Shown here in pieces: positions 14,447 through 23,780 of a stretch of DNA of 64,000 nucleotides. The notes beneath the pieces are model-generated. The model was not told the origin of the DNA and made no database searches. It was given only the letters and a program-made list of their open reading frames with translations. The stretch's first letter is position 1. Each line of letters begins with the position of its first letter. Made by a program: the position numbers and the translations under genes. Source of the stretch: Bacteroidota bacterium (GTDB taxonomy: Bacteria > Bacteroidota > Rhodothermia > Rhodothermales > UBA10348); assembly GCA_022567305.1 (NCBI GenBank), contig JADFHF010000017.1, positions 1-64,000 of the forward strand, in the 5' to 3' direction.

Positions 14447-15246
14447 CGATATTCTCCTTGATTGGTTGGATTTGTGTGATTGGGAAGAGATTAATTTCAA
14501 GTCGGTAAACGTCATCCTGGGATCGGTCGCTCTGGAGCAACTCCAGCAGTTCGCTGCGAAAGCGGGCGATTTTCTCTGTGATTTCTGGTAATCGTTGTGA
14601 GTCGACGGCCAGCGTCATGGAGCTATGCTCGTGGATTCGTATTCGATCATTCAACGAGGCGAGGGCTAATTTCTGAACCTGCGACCACAGCCTATCGATG
14701 GTGGCCTGTGTAAAATCCTCCATGCAGACGACCAGCCCTCCCGAACGATCGACCCAGTGATCGCCTTCCAATGAGATTAGACCCAGATGACACAGCCGAA
14801 CGAGCGCGATGTTGACTTCGTCCACGGTTATTCCCAGTACGCGCGCGACCCACGAGGAGTTGGCCTGGAAGTGCTCCAGGCGCGTCAGCTCCAGGATCGC
14901 GTAAGTAGTACCAGTCGGCGATCATCTCGGCGGCGTCCCGGGTCAAGTGTTTCGCCTCGTTGATTCGCGAATCAGCCACGGGCCAGCGTCGATGATGAGC
15001 GACATATGAGTCAATCTCTTCCGGGCTGAGCTTCAGCGCGGATCCGAGTTTCTGGATCGTCGCCTCGGTCAGCTTTCGCTTACCGCGCAGAAATTGAGAC
15101 AGCGTGGAATGGTCGATGTCGAGATGCTGGGCGAACGATCGCTGTGAGTACTGCATGTTGGTCGCGCAACGGGCGGCCAGTTCGGTTTGGAGTCTCAACC
15201 GAAAACTGCTCAAACGTGACGTGGGATATGATTCACTGACCTTCAT
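14439..15246 (-). pseudogene. TIGR02147-type transcriptional regulator, single frameshift
   Basis: The first half (ATG 15246) has a helix-turn-helix (YSQRSFAQHLDIDHSTLSQF, LRGKRKLTEATIQKLG) and ends at ADWYY. The second half continues one frame over as YAILELTRLEHFQANSSWVA, then RVLGITVDEVNIALVRLCHL and a tail with RLPEITEKIARFRSELL and YRLEINLFPITQ. Together these are the full TIGR02147 domain. The frames join near 14903-14910 at TGGTACTACTTACGCG, where one extra base (or two missing) breaks the gene. It could be real inactivation, a base-call error or programmed frameshifting. It probably controlled the overlapping VOC gene. Confidence 0.75.
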
Positions 15247-15425
15247 CACTCGATAATACGTCCGCTTTTGGCGTTCTTCAATGTCTTGGCGAGCGAAACC
15301 GGGGCAACACGACTGCCCCGATCCTCAGTGAGTCGGATCGCTCTATGCGGATCAAATCTGGGTAATGAATATCGGTAGATCACGGGTTAATATCGTGAAG
15401 GCCGAAGCCAATAAACTACGGTTTT
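15247..15425. other. short intergenic stretch before tandem repeat
   Basis: No gene or recognised signal. It would hold the promoter of the TIGR02147-type gene on the minus strand. Confidence 0.4.
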
Positions 15426-15605
15426 CGTACTATCTGACCCGATTATGATGGTGTCCGTACTATCTGACTCGATTACGATGGCGCCCGTACTATCTGACCC
15501 GATTATGATGGTGTCCGTACTATCTGACCCGATTATGATGGTGTCCGTACTATCTGACTCGATTATGATGGCGTCCGTACTATCTGACTCGATTACGATG
15601 GCGTC
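15426..15605. repeat. 30-bp tandem repeat, six units
   Basis: Six contiguous 30-base units begin CGTACTATCTGA and differ only at three or four positions (CCC/CTC, TAT/TAC, GGT/GGC). A seventh unit breaks off after CGTA. No spacers occur. Because 30 is a multiple of three, both strands stay open: the minus strand would give a decapeptide repeat (DSTDTIIIGS and variants, frame 15387-15629). Differences on that frame change amino acids, and there is no ribosome site, so I do not call a gene. Confidence 0.9.
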
Positions 15606-15709
15606 CGTATCCATTGCCTCGGCTTCCATCCGCCGTCGAGCTGGCCGATTTTGAAGCAGCCGTCCTTCTCAAGCGAGAACGATCCACCGATCGTCCACCC
15701 TCACGCTTC

Positions 15710-16936
15710 TCACGACTTGGTCTTGGCGAGGAGGAAACTCCTCCACGCGGCCAGGACGACCACGGGTACATAGACAGGATGAAGCGATTGTGATATTAAG
15801 GGCTGCAGGAGAACCAAGACGACTAGGATCGCGCATGTGGTTGCAAAATATCTCCGCCGGGTAATCGCTGATAACTTGGACCACGCAAATGCCGGAACAA
15901 CATGAAAAGGAAGCGCCCACGCAAGATTCCAGTTCGCTGCTGCGACATGGTGAGCCGTAGCGAACCACAACAAACCAAGGAGAAATCCAACGCACCCAAG
16001 AATCCCAAATAGTATCCGGTCGAATCGAGACGATCTTGATTCCGTAGCCGGCCAAAAGGTGCCCGTCGCAATCGCCGCGAGCACGAGTATCCAAGAAACG
16101 ATGGCCAACCAGGAATAGGGATTCGCCTGCGAGAAACCGGCACCGCTCCAGAATAGAGTGTCTTGTGCGACGACCAAGTCAGATTTGGCTCCACTCTCGT
16201 CGTTATCGGTCGAGGCGTGCGCTACGAGCTCCATCAATTCAAGGGGTAGAAATGACCGCTCTTCATAGGTCGCTTTTCGATCGACCGTAGATCCTAGCGC
16301 AAGGGCGATTCCCGCATCAAAAAACGCGCGGTGATCGATGTATGGTTGCAGAAGCTCACGAAAGGTCTCCTGACCGACATGAGATGAGTCGAGTCGCAAT
16401 CCATTCGTCTCTCGTAATAGATCCAACAGAATAGTCGCACAGTTCTGAAACAGGAAATCGTATCGGTACGAACGATTCTCGGGTAGATAATTCTCTCGGA
16501 CACGTGCGTAGAGTGCGGCCTTTAAATTCGGCGCGAGTTGCAGTTCCTGCTCAACAATAGACCGCTCAACCTGACGCCACTCCGCCATCACATCCTTCAT
16601 CCAGTTCGCACTTAGCTCGTAATCCATTCTACCGTATATAAACTTCAGTAGAAACAGCGGATCGCGGTCGTCAAACGTGCCGTAATTGAACACCACGTCG
16701 ACCCCGGTGCTGTCATCACGAAATCTGATCGCACTGTGTGAAAACGCAGCGTAAATCGGCTTTCCCGGATAAATGGTTAGGAGAGAAACCTTCGCCTCAC
16801 CCGATAGGCTGGACGGGAGTTGTGCGGCAGCCATTCCCGGCAGGAATGCCAGTACGAGAATCGTGAACGCAACGGCTCGGATCCAAAGCGTTCTAAAGGA
16901 GGCGGTGTATCTTGAGGAAAGCGCCATTAATGACAT
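15710..16936 (-). CDS. DUF4105 membrane protein
   Basis: About 408 residues: signal peptide (ILVLAFLPGMAAAQ), a DUF4105 domain with YAAFSHSAIRF, FNYGTFDD, FLLKFIYGRMDY and the cysteine motif YRYDFLFQNCATILLDLL, then a C-terminal block of about five membrane helices. In this family the periplasmic histidine/cysteine part resembles papain-like lipoprotein-processing enzymes (Lnb); activity here is inferred only. I start at ATG 16936 (MSLMALSSRY); ATG 16927 is possible. The longer frame to 17065 would overlap the divergent nth gene. The gap between the two starts is about 19 bases. Confidence 0.8.
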   Translation of the reverse strand: MSLMALSSRYTASFRTLWIRAVAFTILVLAFLPGMAAAQLPSSLSGEAKVSLLTIYPGKPIYAAFSHSAIRFRDDSTGVDVVFNYGTFDDRDPLFLLKFIYGRMDYELSANWMKDVMAEWRQVERSIVEQELQLAPNLKAALYARVRENYLPENRSYRYDFLFQNCATILLDLLRETNGLRLDSSHVGQETFRELLQPYIDHRAFFDAGIALALGSTVDRKATYEERSFLPLELMELVAHASTDNDESGAKSDLVVAQDTLFWSGAGFSQANPYSWLAIVSWILVLAAIATGTFWPATESRSSRFDRILFGILGCVGFLLGLLWFATAHHVAAANWNLAWALPFHVVPAFAWSKLSAITRRRYFATTCAILVVLVLLQPLISQSLHPVYVPVVVLAAWRSFLLAKTKS

Positions 16937-16955
16937 ATTCCGGAGAAAGAACGGA

Positions 16956-17798
16956 TTGAATCGGACCCAGCGCGCAGCATGTGCGATTGATGCATTAGAC
17001 GCGGCTTCACAGAGACGATCGACCGAGCTGGTCCACGTGAATCCGTACGAACTGATAGTTGCCACGGTTCTTTCGGCTCAATGTACGGACGATCGGGTGA
17101 ATCAAATTTCGCCTTCTCTGTTCAGTGCGTACCCTACAGTTCAGAAGATGGCTCAGGCCTCACCAGAAGAAATCTTTCTCTTCATCAAGTCCGTAACGTA
17201 TCCAAACAGCAAATCGCGTCACCTTGCAGGTCTGGCGCGGATGATCGTACACGACTTTGGCGGGCGTGTACCAGGAAGCGTCAAGGAGTTGAAAAAACTT
17301 CCGGGCGTGGGTCAGAAAACAGCCCAGGTTGTCGCTGCTGAAGCCTTTGATATCCCCACATTGGCTGTAGATACCCATGTGTTCCGGGTCTCGCATAGAC
17401 TTGGTCTAGTTAACTCTACGTCGACCACGCCGGAGAAAGTCGAGCGTCAATTGAAGCGACTGGTCCCAAAGGAACAATGGAGCAATCTCCATCACATACT
17501 CATTTTCCATGGGCGCTACGTTTGTAAAGCCCGATCTCCAGAGTGCAAGGATTGCCCGGTTTCTTCGTACTGCGCGTATTATGAAAAACTCCAGCAACTT
17601 CCTGAACCCCTGTTGAATCTAGAAGCCTTCAAAGGAAAATTTTATTGCGCCACGCGGAGGCATTACTTTGGTGAAGCGGACCTTGTCACGGATCGGTATG
17701 GCGTGGAACAGGTATGTTGTCCCCGGTGCGGTTCGATGAATGTCTTCGTCTCCAAGTCTGGAGTTACAACCAAACGCATCAAGGACTTTCGAGTGTAA
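16956..17798 (+). CDS. nth: endonuclease III with C-terminal extension
   Basis: Base-excision DNA glycosylase/AP lyase for oxidised pyrimidines. With the TTG start at 16956 (GGAG upstream) the helix-hairpin-helix LPGVGQKTAQ places the catalytic lysine at 121 and the aspartate of VDTHVFR at 139, one residue off the E. coli positions 120 and 138. The [4Fe-4S] cysteines are C190-x6-C197-x2-C200-x5-C206. Usual length is about 211; here some 70 residues follow the cluster and include CCPRCGS (254-260), a half zinc-ribbon. The frame opens at 16773, but that would run into the divergent DUF4105 gene. Confidence 0.9.
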   Translation: MNRTQRAACAIDALDAASQRRSTELVHVNPYELIVATVLSAQCTDDRVNQISPSLFSAYPTVQKMAQASPEEIFLFIKSVTYPNSKSRHLAGLARMIVHDFGGRVPGSVKELKKLPGVGQKTAQVVAAEAFDIPTLAVDTHVFRVSHRLGLVNSTSTTPEKVERQLKRLVPKEQWSNLHHILIFHGRYVCKARSPECKDCPVSSYCAYYEKLQQLPEPLLNLEAFKGKFYCATRRHYFGEADLVTDRYGVEQVCCPRCGSMNVFVSKSGVTTKRIKDFRV

Positions 17799-17839
17799 AT
17801 GTCCCGGTTCCGTATGAATCTACGTTCCGAAAACACATC

Positions 17840-19375
17840 TTGAATCCGACGAACAAGCACATTCTCATCATTCTTGATGGCTACGGAATTGCGGTCGACC
17901 CGTCAGTTTCAGCCATTCATCGCGCGCGCAAACCGTTTCTGGATTCACTCTTTAAAAAATATCCGCACGCAACACTCGAGGCCTCTGGTTTGGCCGTTGG
18001 GCTGCCCGATGGGCAAATGGGAAATTCAGAAGTCGGGCACATGAATCTGGGTGCCGGGAGAATCGTCTATCAGGACATCACCCGAATCGATCGGGCGATT
18101 GAAGATGGCACATTCTTCGACAATTCAGTTCTCAGGGAAGCGTGTAATCGCGTTCGAAAAACGTCTCGAAAGATCCATTTGATTGGACTGTTTTCTGACG
18201 GAGGTGTGCACTCTCACGTTCATCATCTTCAGGCACTCCTAAAGTTTGCAAACGGCCAAGAGCTGGGATCGGACCAGGTCATTATCCATGCTTTCACCGA
18301 CGGACGGGATACCGATCCGCACGGGGGGATCGACTATTTCCAGGCTTTGCAGGAGGCCATCGCCGAGTACGCGGTCGGGCGCTTTGCTTCGATCGTCGGC
18401 CGGTACTGGGCCATGGACCGGGATCGCCGTTGGGATCGGACACAGCGTGCTTTTGATCTGCTCGTCCATGGGAAAGGGGAGGCCTTTGATTCTCCAGGAT
18501 CGGCTCTTCAGGACAGTTATAGGCACGGTGTCACCGACGAATTCGTCTCACCGAGAGCGATAGGCACGTCAGAAGAGATACAGTCGAGTCGAATCAATGG
18601 GGAGGATTCGGTGATTTTTTTCAACTTTCGCGCGGACCGGGCCCGTCAACTGACCCAGGCGTTTATTCGTTCGGAATTTGAGGAATTTGATCGCGGTTCA
18701 TTCCAGCCCCCTCACCTTTCGACGTTCACCGATTACTCTTCCGATTTCGACGTGCCCGTGGTCTTTCCCGATGTGAATCTTAAGGCCACACTCGGTGAGG
18801 TTGTATCAGAGCAAGGAGGGAATCAACTGCGCGCCGCTGAAACGGAGAAATATCCACATGTGACGTATTTCTTTAGTGGCGGCCAGGAAGAGCCGTTTCC
18901 AGGTGAAGATCGAATTCTCGTACCGTCTCCCAAGGTAGCCACGTACGATTTGCAGCCCGAGATGAGTGCGCCTGAACTCGCCAGAAAGCTTGCCGCTTCA
19001 ATCGCAGAAAGCGAATTCACGTTCGTCGTCCTCAATTTTGCAAATCCGGATATGGTGGGTCATACCGGTGTTTTCGATGCTGCCGTCGCAGCGGTCGAGG
19101 CGATAGACGACGCAACGAGAGTTGTAGTAGAAAGCGCGCTCGCGAACCGCTACACGGTCAATATCATCTCGGATCATGGCAATGCAGACTGCATGATGAA
19201 TCCAGACGGTTCTCCTTTCACCGCCCATACGACCGCTCCAGTTCCGCATCTGATCATAAAGGAAGGATTCGATGGGCCCATCCAGGACGGCAAGTTGGGA
19301 GACATCGCCCCGACGATTCTCCAACTTCTAGACCTGCCCATTCCTGACGAGATGACGGGGGACGTGCTGATTTGA
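17840..19375 (+). CDS. gpmI: 2,3-bisphosphoglycerate-independent phosphoglycerate mutase
   Basis: Interconverts 3- and 2-phosphoglycerate in glycolysis using two manganese ions. The metal motif LIILDGYGI is at residues 9-17, and the phosphorylated serine is S63 in DGQMGNSEVGHMNLGAGR. Further motifs are HAFTDGRDTDPHGG, GRYWAMDRD, FNFRADRAR, NFANPDMVGHTG and ISDHGNAD. I choose TTG 17840 because it yields 511 residues and places the serine where characterised enzymes have it (62). No ATG lies in the right place, and the frame upstream overlaps nth. Start confidence is moderate, function high. Confidence 0.95.
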   Translation: MNPTNKHILIILDGYGIAVDPSVSAIHRARKPFLDSLFKKYPHATLEASGLAVGLPDGQMGNSEVGHMNLGAGRIVYQDITRIDRAIEDGTFFDNSVLREACNRVRKTSRKIHLIGLFSDGGVHSHVHHLQALLKFANGQELGSDQVIIHAFTDGRDTDPHGGIDYFQALQEAIAEYAVGRFASIVGRYWAMDRDRRWDRTQRAFDLLVHGKGEAFDSPGSALQDSYRHGVTDEFVSPRAIGTSEEIQSSRINGEDSVIFFNFRADRARQLTQAFIRSEFEEFDRGSFQPPHLSTFTDYSSDFDVPVVFPDVNLKATLGEVVSEQGGNQLRAAETEKYPHVTYFFSGGQEEPFPGEDRILVPSPKVATYDLQPEMSAPELARKLAASIAESEFTFVVLNFANPDMVGHTGVFDAAVAAVEAIDDATRVVVESALANRYTVNIISDHGNADCMMNPDGSPFTAHTTAPVPHLIIKEGFDGPIQDGKLGDIAPTILQLLDLPIPDEMTGDVLI

Positions 19376-19410
19376 TATGTCTCTGAGAGTCCTCTACTAT
19401 TAGACGAGCC

Positions 19411-19872
19411 ATGGAGCAGGTACTTCGCTACGATATTCCGGTCATTCATCCGATTGCGGTGCATTTCCCGTTCGTGCTCGTGCTGCTCGCACTAGGATTT
19501 GGGTTAGTCTGGCTTTTCAGAGATCGCCTTCAATGGTTGGTTACCGCGAGCTATATCCAAATGCTGGGATTTGCGGGAGCCATGGTTGCCTACCTATCTG
19601 GAGACATAATGAAGGAGCAGAGCGAGGGGGTGCCAATCGTAGATGAGCTGGTTCATCTCCATGAGGATGCAGCGCTCATGGCTACATGGGCGATAGGTGT
19701 CTCGTTTGTAGCGCTATTAGGCGCCCGATACGTACATCGGATGAACACCTCCCATCCGGGCACCCGACTTTGGGTCCGACTCGTCGTTTGTTTCCTACTC
19801 TTACTCGCCGCAGTTCTGGTCGTCTGGACGGCCCATATCGGTGGAACCATGGTCTGGGGAATCATTTCGTAG
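19411..19872 (+). CDS. DUF2231-like four-helix membrane protein
   Basis: Protein of 153 residues with four predicted membrane helices. It opens with IPVIHPIAVHFPFVLVLLAL, the HP-hHF signature of DUF2231 membrane proteins, and has a later LVHLHEDAALMATW segment. Conserved histidines at helix ends suggest heme or metal binding, as proposed for related proteins; this is inference. It starts 35 bases after gpmI and may share its transcript. Confidence 0.7.
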   Translation: MEQVLRYDIPVIHPIAVHFPFVLVLLALGFGLVWLFRDRLQWLVTASYIQMLGFAGAMVAYLSGDIMKEQSEGVPIVDELVHLHEDAALMATWAIGVSFVALLGARYVHRMNTSHPGTRLWVRLVVCFLLLLAAVLVVWTAHIGGTMVWGIIS

Positions 19873-20052
19873 TGTCCACATTCGTGGACGGAAAACAGAC
19901 CGGTTCGTCACGGAATTGATCGTTTTGCGTCATTCAACGAGGAATTTCAGGGAAGACAAGGGCATTCTTCGCTGTGGCACACGATTGTCTATGTATTCGA
20001 CTGGGGTCCGGCAGAAATCTATAGAAAGCATAATCCGGACGGGAGGGAAAAC

Positions 20053-21750
20053 ATGACTTTTCAGCTACATCGATTTCGATCCACGGGACTTTTTCTCATT
20101 GTCTTCGGACTCTTGATTGCGGCAGCTCCGAGTGATGCGCTTGCACAGCGTTCAAAATCATCAAAGGGTAGCGGTTCTAAGCGTACAACACGGGTTGAGA
20201 AACGGTCTCGTCCGTCAAAGGCAATCGCTGCAAAACCTCGGACTTCCAAATCCCGGGCTTCTAAATCCCGCGCACCCAAGTCGCGCGCCTCGAAATCCAG
20301 CGCTTCGAAGCGCAATAGGAACGCTATATCCAAGCCTAATCGAACCCGCGCGAAGGCGAGCCGCCCATCGGTCGGCAAGGCTCGATCGTCGAAACGAAAA
20401 ACTCCGACAACCGAGAATTCGCGTTCACGTAAGTCGTTTTCGAGGGCGTCGGCGCCAAAAATATCTTCCCGAAGCCGGGCTACCCAAAATGCACGAGGTT
20501 CACAGCGCACGGAGTCGAAGGATCGGTCGACTCGGAAAGCAACCAGGGAAGATCGGAAATCTCCTCGAAAAGGCGCAGGAGAATCGAGCGCCAGTAGAGC
20601 AAAGGATTCAACCCGTAGAGAAGCAAAATTTGTACGCAAGCCCGATCGGAACGCGTCGACAAGGGGATCGGCCGACCGGGCCAATACGGACCGAGCATCT
20701 GCAGCAACCGAGTCGCGTGGTTCATCGCGCCATGGCCGAGATGTCGGGGATTCAGCCTCCCGAACAGGCAACCGGCAACGAAATGTAGCTTCTAGAAGAA
20801 CCCGCACTCTGGCGTCTGTTTCTTCTAGAAACCGAGTGATCAACCGTAGTTCAGGTTCCAGGCGAAGGAATCTTGATGGCCGCGGCTATTCGACTCGATC
20901 CAGGGGTTGGGAGCCTGTTCGCATGGGGATCCGCAGACACTACCACCACCGGTACATCCCCAGGCATCGAATCTTTACAAGACCGCTGCTTCGGATCTAC
21001 TGGCCACACATACATCTTCATATCTCATGGCCGTGGGTCATTAGAGCACGGAGATACTGGGCGCCCCGATATCGGTACAGACAGGTTGTGTACGTGAGAT
21101 CAGATTATGAAAACCGGACCCGAATTTCTCAGGTCGAACTCGAAACACAATATCGGCACCGGATTCTGTCGTCGAACGATCAGATGGCAGAGCTTGAGAT
21201 CAGCATCGAGGCCATTGATTTGTATTACGAAGGAAAACACCTGGGATCGATCGACTATGTGCCGGAAAACCTAGGCACCGTGCACGCCACGGTTTATGCC
21301 AATGGCGAAATACGGTTCGACAGAGAAGTTTTCATCGTGGGTGACCCGTACGAGGGCTTTGAGATGATCTCTACCCGGTATTACGACGGATACGTTTTGG
21401 ACGAGTTCAGGAGAGGTGACGGGTATCGCGCCGGGAGGCTCGATCTACAATCTGGAAGCATTTATCGCATCAACTCATCCAGACTATTCGACCCTTATGC
21501 GGCATCAGGATACATTCCTATTTCGCTTCTGCCGGAAAACGAAGGCTGGCTGTGGGATTACGGTTCTGAAGCAATGAGCGCGGGCCTGGACAATTACGAC
21601 TACTACTATGGTACGGTTGGCGTCGGAATGGCGTCGGGTTCGGCACTCCTGTCCGAGCCTCGACTTTCTTCGGATGAATATCAATTCCACACCCGCGCCG
21701 GTGCTGACGTCCTGGTTAGACGCGATACTGAAATACAGCGTATTGAATAA
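20053..21750 (+). CDS. secreted polybasic repeat-rich protein of unknown function
   Basis: Protein of 565 residues with a good GGGAGGG ribosome site and a signal peptide (FLIVFGLLIAAAPSDALAQ). Residues ~35-270 are low-complexity Arg/Ser/Lys/Ala with short repeats such as SKSRASKSRAPKSRASKS, like a histone H1 tail. A His/Arg/Tyr/Trp-rich stretch follows (about 285-350: RRHYHHRYIPRHR, HIHLHISWPWVI). The last 200 residues form an ordinary acidic domain with ELEISIEAIDLYYEGKHLGS and RLDLQSGSIYRINSSRLF. The basic part would bind negatively charged polymers (LPS, DNA or peptidoglycan) outside the inner membrane; this is inference. A strong terminator follows. Confidence 0.75.
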   Translation: MTFQLHRFRSTGLFLIVFGLLIAAAPSDALAQRSKSSKGSGSKRTTRVEKRSRPSKAIAAKPRTSKSRASKSRAPKSRASKSSASKRNRNAISKPNRTRAKASRPSVGKARSSKRKTPTTENSRSRKSFSRASAPKISSRSRATQNARGSQRTESKDRSTRKATREDRKSPRKGAGESSASRAKDSTRREAKFVRKPDRNASTRGSADRANTDRASAATESRGSSRHGRDVGDSASRTGNRQRNVASRRTRTLASVSSRNRVINRSSGSRRRNLDGRGYSTRSRGWEPVRMGIRRHYHHRYIPRHRIFTRPLLRIYWPHIHLHISWPWVIRARRYWAPRYRYRQVVYVRSDYENRTRISQVELETQYRHRILSSNDQMAELEISIEAIDLYYEGKHLGSIDYVPENLGTVHATVYANGEIRFDREVFIVGDPYEGFEMISTRYYDGYVLDEFRRGDGYRAGRLDLQSGSIYRINSSRLFDPYAASGYIPISLLPENEGWLWDYGSEAMSAGLDNYDYYYGTVGVGMASGSALLSEPRLSSDEYQFHTRAGADVLVRRDTEIQRIE

Positions 21751-21777
21751 CGGACCCTGGCAAGAAGATACGCTGTT

Positions 21778-21819
21778 GGGCGCCGTCTGTCTGTCGATGG
21801 GCGGCGCCCTCTTTTTATT
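21778..21819 (+). terminator. Rho-independent terminator after the polybasic gene
   Basis: Perfect 8-bp stem GGGCGCCG/CGGCGCCC with a 16-base loop, followed by TCTTTTTATT. It lies 28 bases after the stop and separates this gene from the hrcA operon. Confidence 0.85.
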
Positions 21820-21893
21820 GTGAATCCGCCATGTAGAATGCACCAGTATTGGAAACACGGCCGACGGCAACTGGGTTGGAGGGATCGACTTTC

Positions 21894-21925
21894 TCGTCGA
21901 GCTGCGAGCTGATCTGCGTCGACGA
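21894..21925. promoter_or_regulatory. inverted repeat upstream of hrcA
   Basis: TCGTCGA and its exact complement TCGACGA are separated by 18 bases, 45 bases before the hrcA start. It is not a CIRCE element (TTAGCACTC-N9-GAGTGCTAA), which I do not find here. It may be an operator or leader hairpin; role unknown. Confidence 0.3.
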
Positions 21926-21969
21926 ATTAACCAGAATGTGCCTGACCAGCATTATTAGAGAAGGAGAAC

Positions 21970-23070
21970 GTGGCCTCAAAGAGGAAAAATAGCTATACGA
22001 CCGAGCAATTGAACGATCGGGAGCGGATCATTCTTCGATTGGTGGTTCAAAACTTCATCGCATCGGCCGGACCGGTAGGGTCTAAATACCTCTCCGATCG
22101 GTTCGGCCTGGGGATCAGTCCCGCGTCCATTAGAAGCACAATGAACAATCTGGAGTCCAAAGGCTTCCTGGGACATCCGTACACGTCCGCTGGGCGCGTT
22201 CCGACGAACCTCGGATACCGGACGTTTGTTGATTCACTCATGGACTCGGCTATCCTGACCAGGGAAGAACGTCGCTTGATGAAAACCCAGCTTGGCAACG
22301 TCATAGATGATTCCGACGTTTTGTTTCGCGAGGGATCGAAGGTGTTGGCTCGTCTTGCCAGATTACTCGGCGTTGTCCTCAGCCCGCATATGGCTACTGG
22401 AATTCTTGAACGGCTAGAAATCGTACCCGTGGCGTCGGATCGCGTCATGTTCGTCCTGAGCGTAGAAGGCGGCCTGATACGAACGATCGTATTACATGTC
22501 TCCGTTGAGTTGAGAAGAGATCGGCTGGATCGGCTCGTTGAGATCCTCAACGAGCGACTCGCCGGATTAGAGCTCGCTGAACTCCGGAAAACCTGTGTTT
22601 CCCGGGTGATCGATCTGAAAGACGAGGATACGGGGATTGTTCAACTCATCTTGAATGAATCGTCCCATCTTTTTCGCGATGCATCCGCCGATCGAACGAT
22701 TGAAATGGAAGGGACGACGAATATTCTGTCCCAACCGGAATTCACCGATGCGCAGAGCATTCGCGATTTGATGGAGCTCATTGACGACGAATCATCGGTC
22801 GTTCGTCTGCTGGAGCGTCCAGAGGAGCAAGAGTTTGGAAGCCCAGGAGGCGCAACCGTACACATTGGACGCGAAATGTCCGCTACGGATGAAAGCACGA
22901 CTAGAACCCGAAGATTGTCGGTGGTAACGGCTCCTTACTTTCGGAGTAATATGCAGGGAACGATCGGAGTCGTTGGTCCGACCAGAATGGACTACGCTCG
23001 TGTGATTGCCCTGGTCGAAGGGGTCGCCATGATGATGAGCTGGCCAGGGCAAAAAGCGAATCGAGCCTAA
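21970..23070 (+). CDS. hrcA: heat-inducible transcription repressor HrcA
   Basis: Repressor of heat-shock genes, 366 residues. The N-terminal winged helix is clear: LNDRERIILRLVVQNFIASA, GPVGSKYLSDRFGLGISPAS, IRSTMNNLESKGFLGHPYTS then AGRVPT. The C-terminal GAF-like part ends with GTIGVVGPTRMDYARVIALV. The start is GTG 21970 with GGAG upstream. Its stop overlaps the grpE ATG by one base, and grpE overlaps dnaJ, giving a tight hrcA-grpE-dnaJ operon. No dnaK gene is in the window. Confidence 0.95.
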   Translation: MASKRKNSYTTEQLNDRERIILRLVVQNFIASAGPVGSKYLSDRFGLGISPASIRSTMNNLESKGFLGHPYTSAGRVPTNLGYRTFVDSLMDSAILTREERRLMKTQLGNVIDDSDVLFREGSKVLARLARLLGVVLSPHMATGILERLEIVPVASDRVMFVLSVEGGLIRTIVLHVSVELRRDRLDRLVEILNERLAGLELAELRKTCVSRVIDLKDEDTGIVQLILNESSHLFRDASADRTIEMEGTTNILSQPEFTDAQSIRDLMELIDDESSVVRLLERPEEQEFGSPGGATVHIGREMSATDESTTRTRRLSVVTAPYFRSNMQGTIGVVGPTRMDYARVIALVEGVAMMMSWPGQKANRA

Positions 23071-23780
23071 TGTCCGCTAACGGGCCGTCGATTCAATACG
23101 AAACACAACTATCCGATTTATACAAACGACAACGAAGCACGTTGACAGATAAGAAAACCATAGAGACACTGGACGGCGAAGATGCCCTACCGAATGAGGA
23201 AGAGGCGACGCCCGCGCAGAATTCATCTCCCGACGTTGTAGAGAAGCCTGTGGCGTCAGTGAGTGACGAATCCGAAGACCCCCAAGATTCTGAATCCTTG
23301 CAAAAGGAGTTGGAAGGGGTTACTGATCGTCTTCAGAGACAGGTAGCCGAATTCCAGAATTACCGCCGCCGGACTGAGCAGGAAAAAGGTCAGATGGTAC
23401 TCTTCGGAAAGAGCATGGTTATTCAGCAACTTCTCGATGTATTTGATGATTTTCATCGTTCGATTGAAGCTTCAAATCAAGCCCAGGAGAACTCAGACGT
23501 AGCGCCTCTCGCGGCGTATGAGTCGCTCAAGAGCGGCGTGGAATTAGCCTATCAAAAACTCATGGACGAGCTGAAAAAAATGGATGTTGTGCCCCTATCG
23601 GTAGTCGGTCAACCCTTCGACGAAGAATTACACGAGGCGGTCATGCAACAACCTGTTGGCGAAGACGGAGAAGTCGGGGTTGTGATTACTGAAATCCAGC
23701 GGGGATTTCGAATGGGAGATAAAGTGCTACGGCACGCTAAAGTCGTTGTATCAACCGGCGGAGACCTAGGCGAGGCGTGA
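23070..23780 (+). CDS. grpE: nucleotide exchange factor GrpE
   Basis: Exchange factor of DnaK, 236 residues. After an acidic disordered start (~1-75) comes a long coiled coil ([20 protein letters not shown]), a dimer helix pair with [15 protein letters not shown], and the beta-wing end ([34 protein letters not shown]). Usual length is about 190-200, so the N-terminal tail is somewhat long. Translationally coupled on both sides. Confidence 0.95.
   Translation: MSANGPSIQYETQLSDLYKRQRSTLTDKKTIETLDGEDALPNEEEATPAQNSSPDVVEKPVASVSDESEDPQDSESLQKELEGVTDRLQRQVAEFQNYRRRTEQEKGQMVLFGKSMVIQQLLDVFDDFHRSIEASNQAQENSDVAPLAAYESLKSGVELAYQKLMDELKKMDVVPLSVVGQPFDEELHEAVMQQPVGEDGEVGVVITEIQRGFRMGDKVLRHAKVVVSTGGDLGEA

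Noticed and set aside
15426-15605. CRISPR array
   Set aside because: The 30-base units are contiguous with no spacers, and no cas gene is present.
20061-20843. 260-codon antisense frame over the polybasic gene
   Set aside because: It is the mirror of Arg/Ser-rich codons and has no ribosome site; the plus-strand gene has signal peptide, ribosome site and terminator.
21820-21969. CIRCE operator before hrcA
   Set aside because: No TTAGCACTC-N9-GAGTGCTAA or close variant was found.
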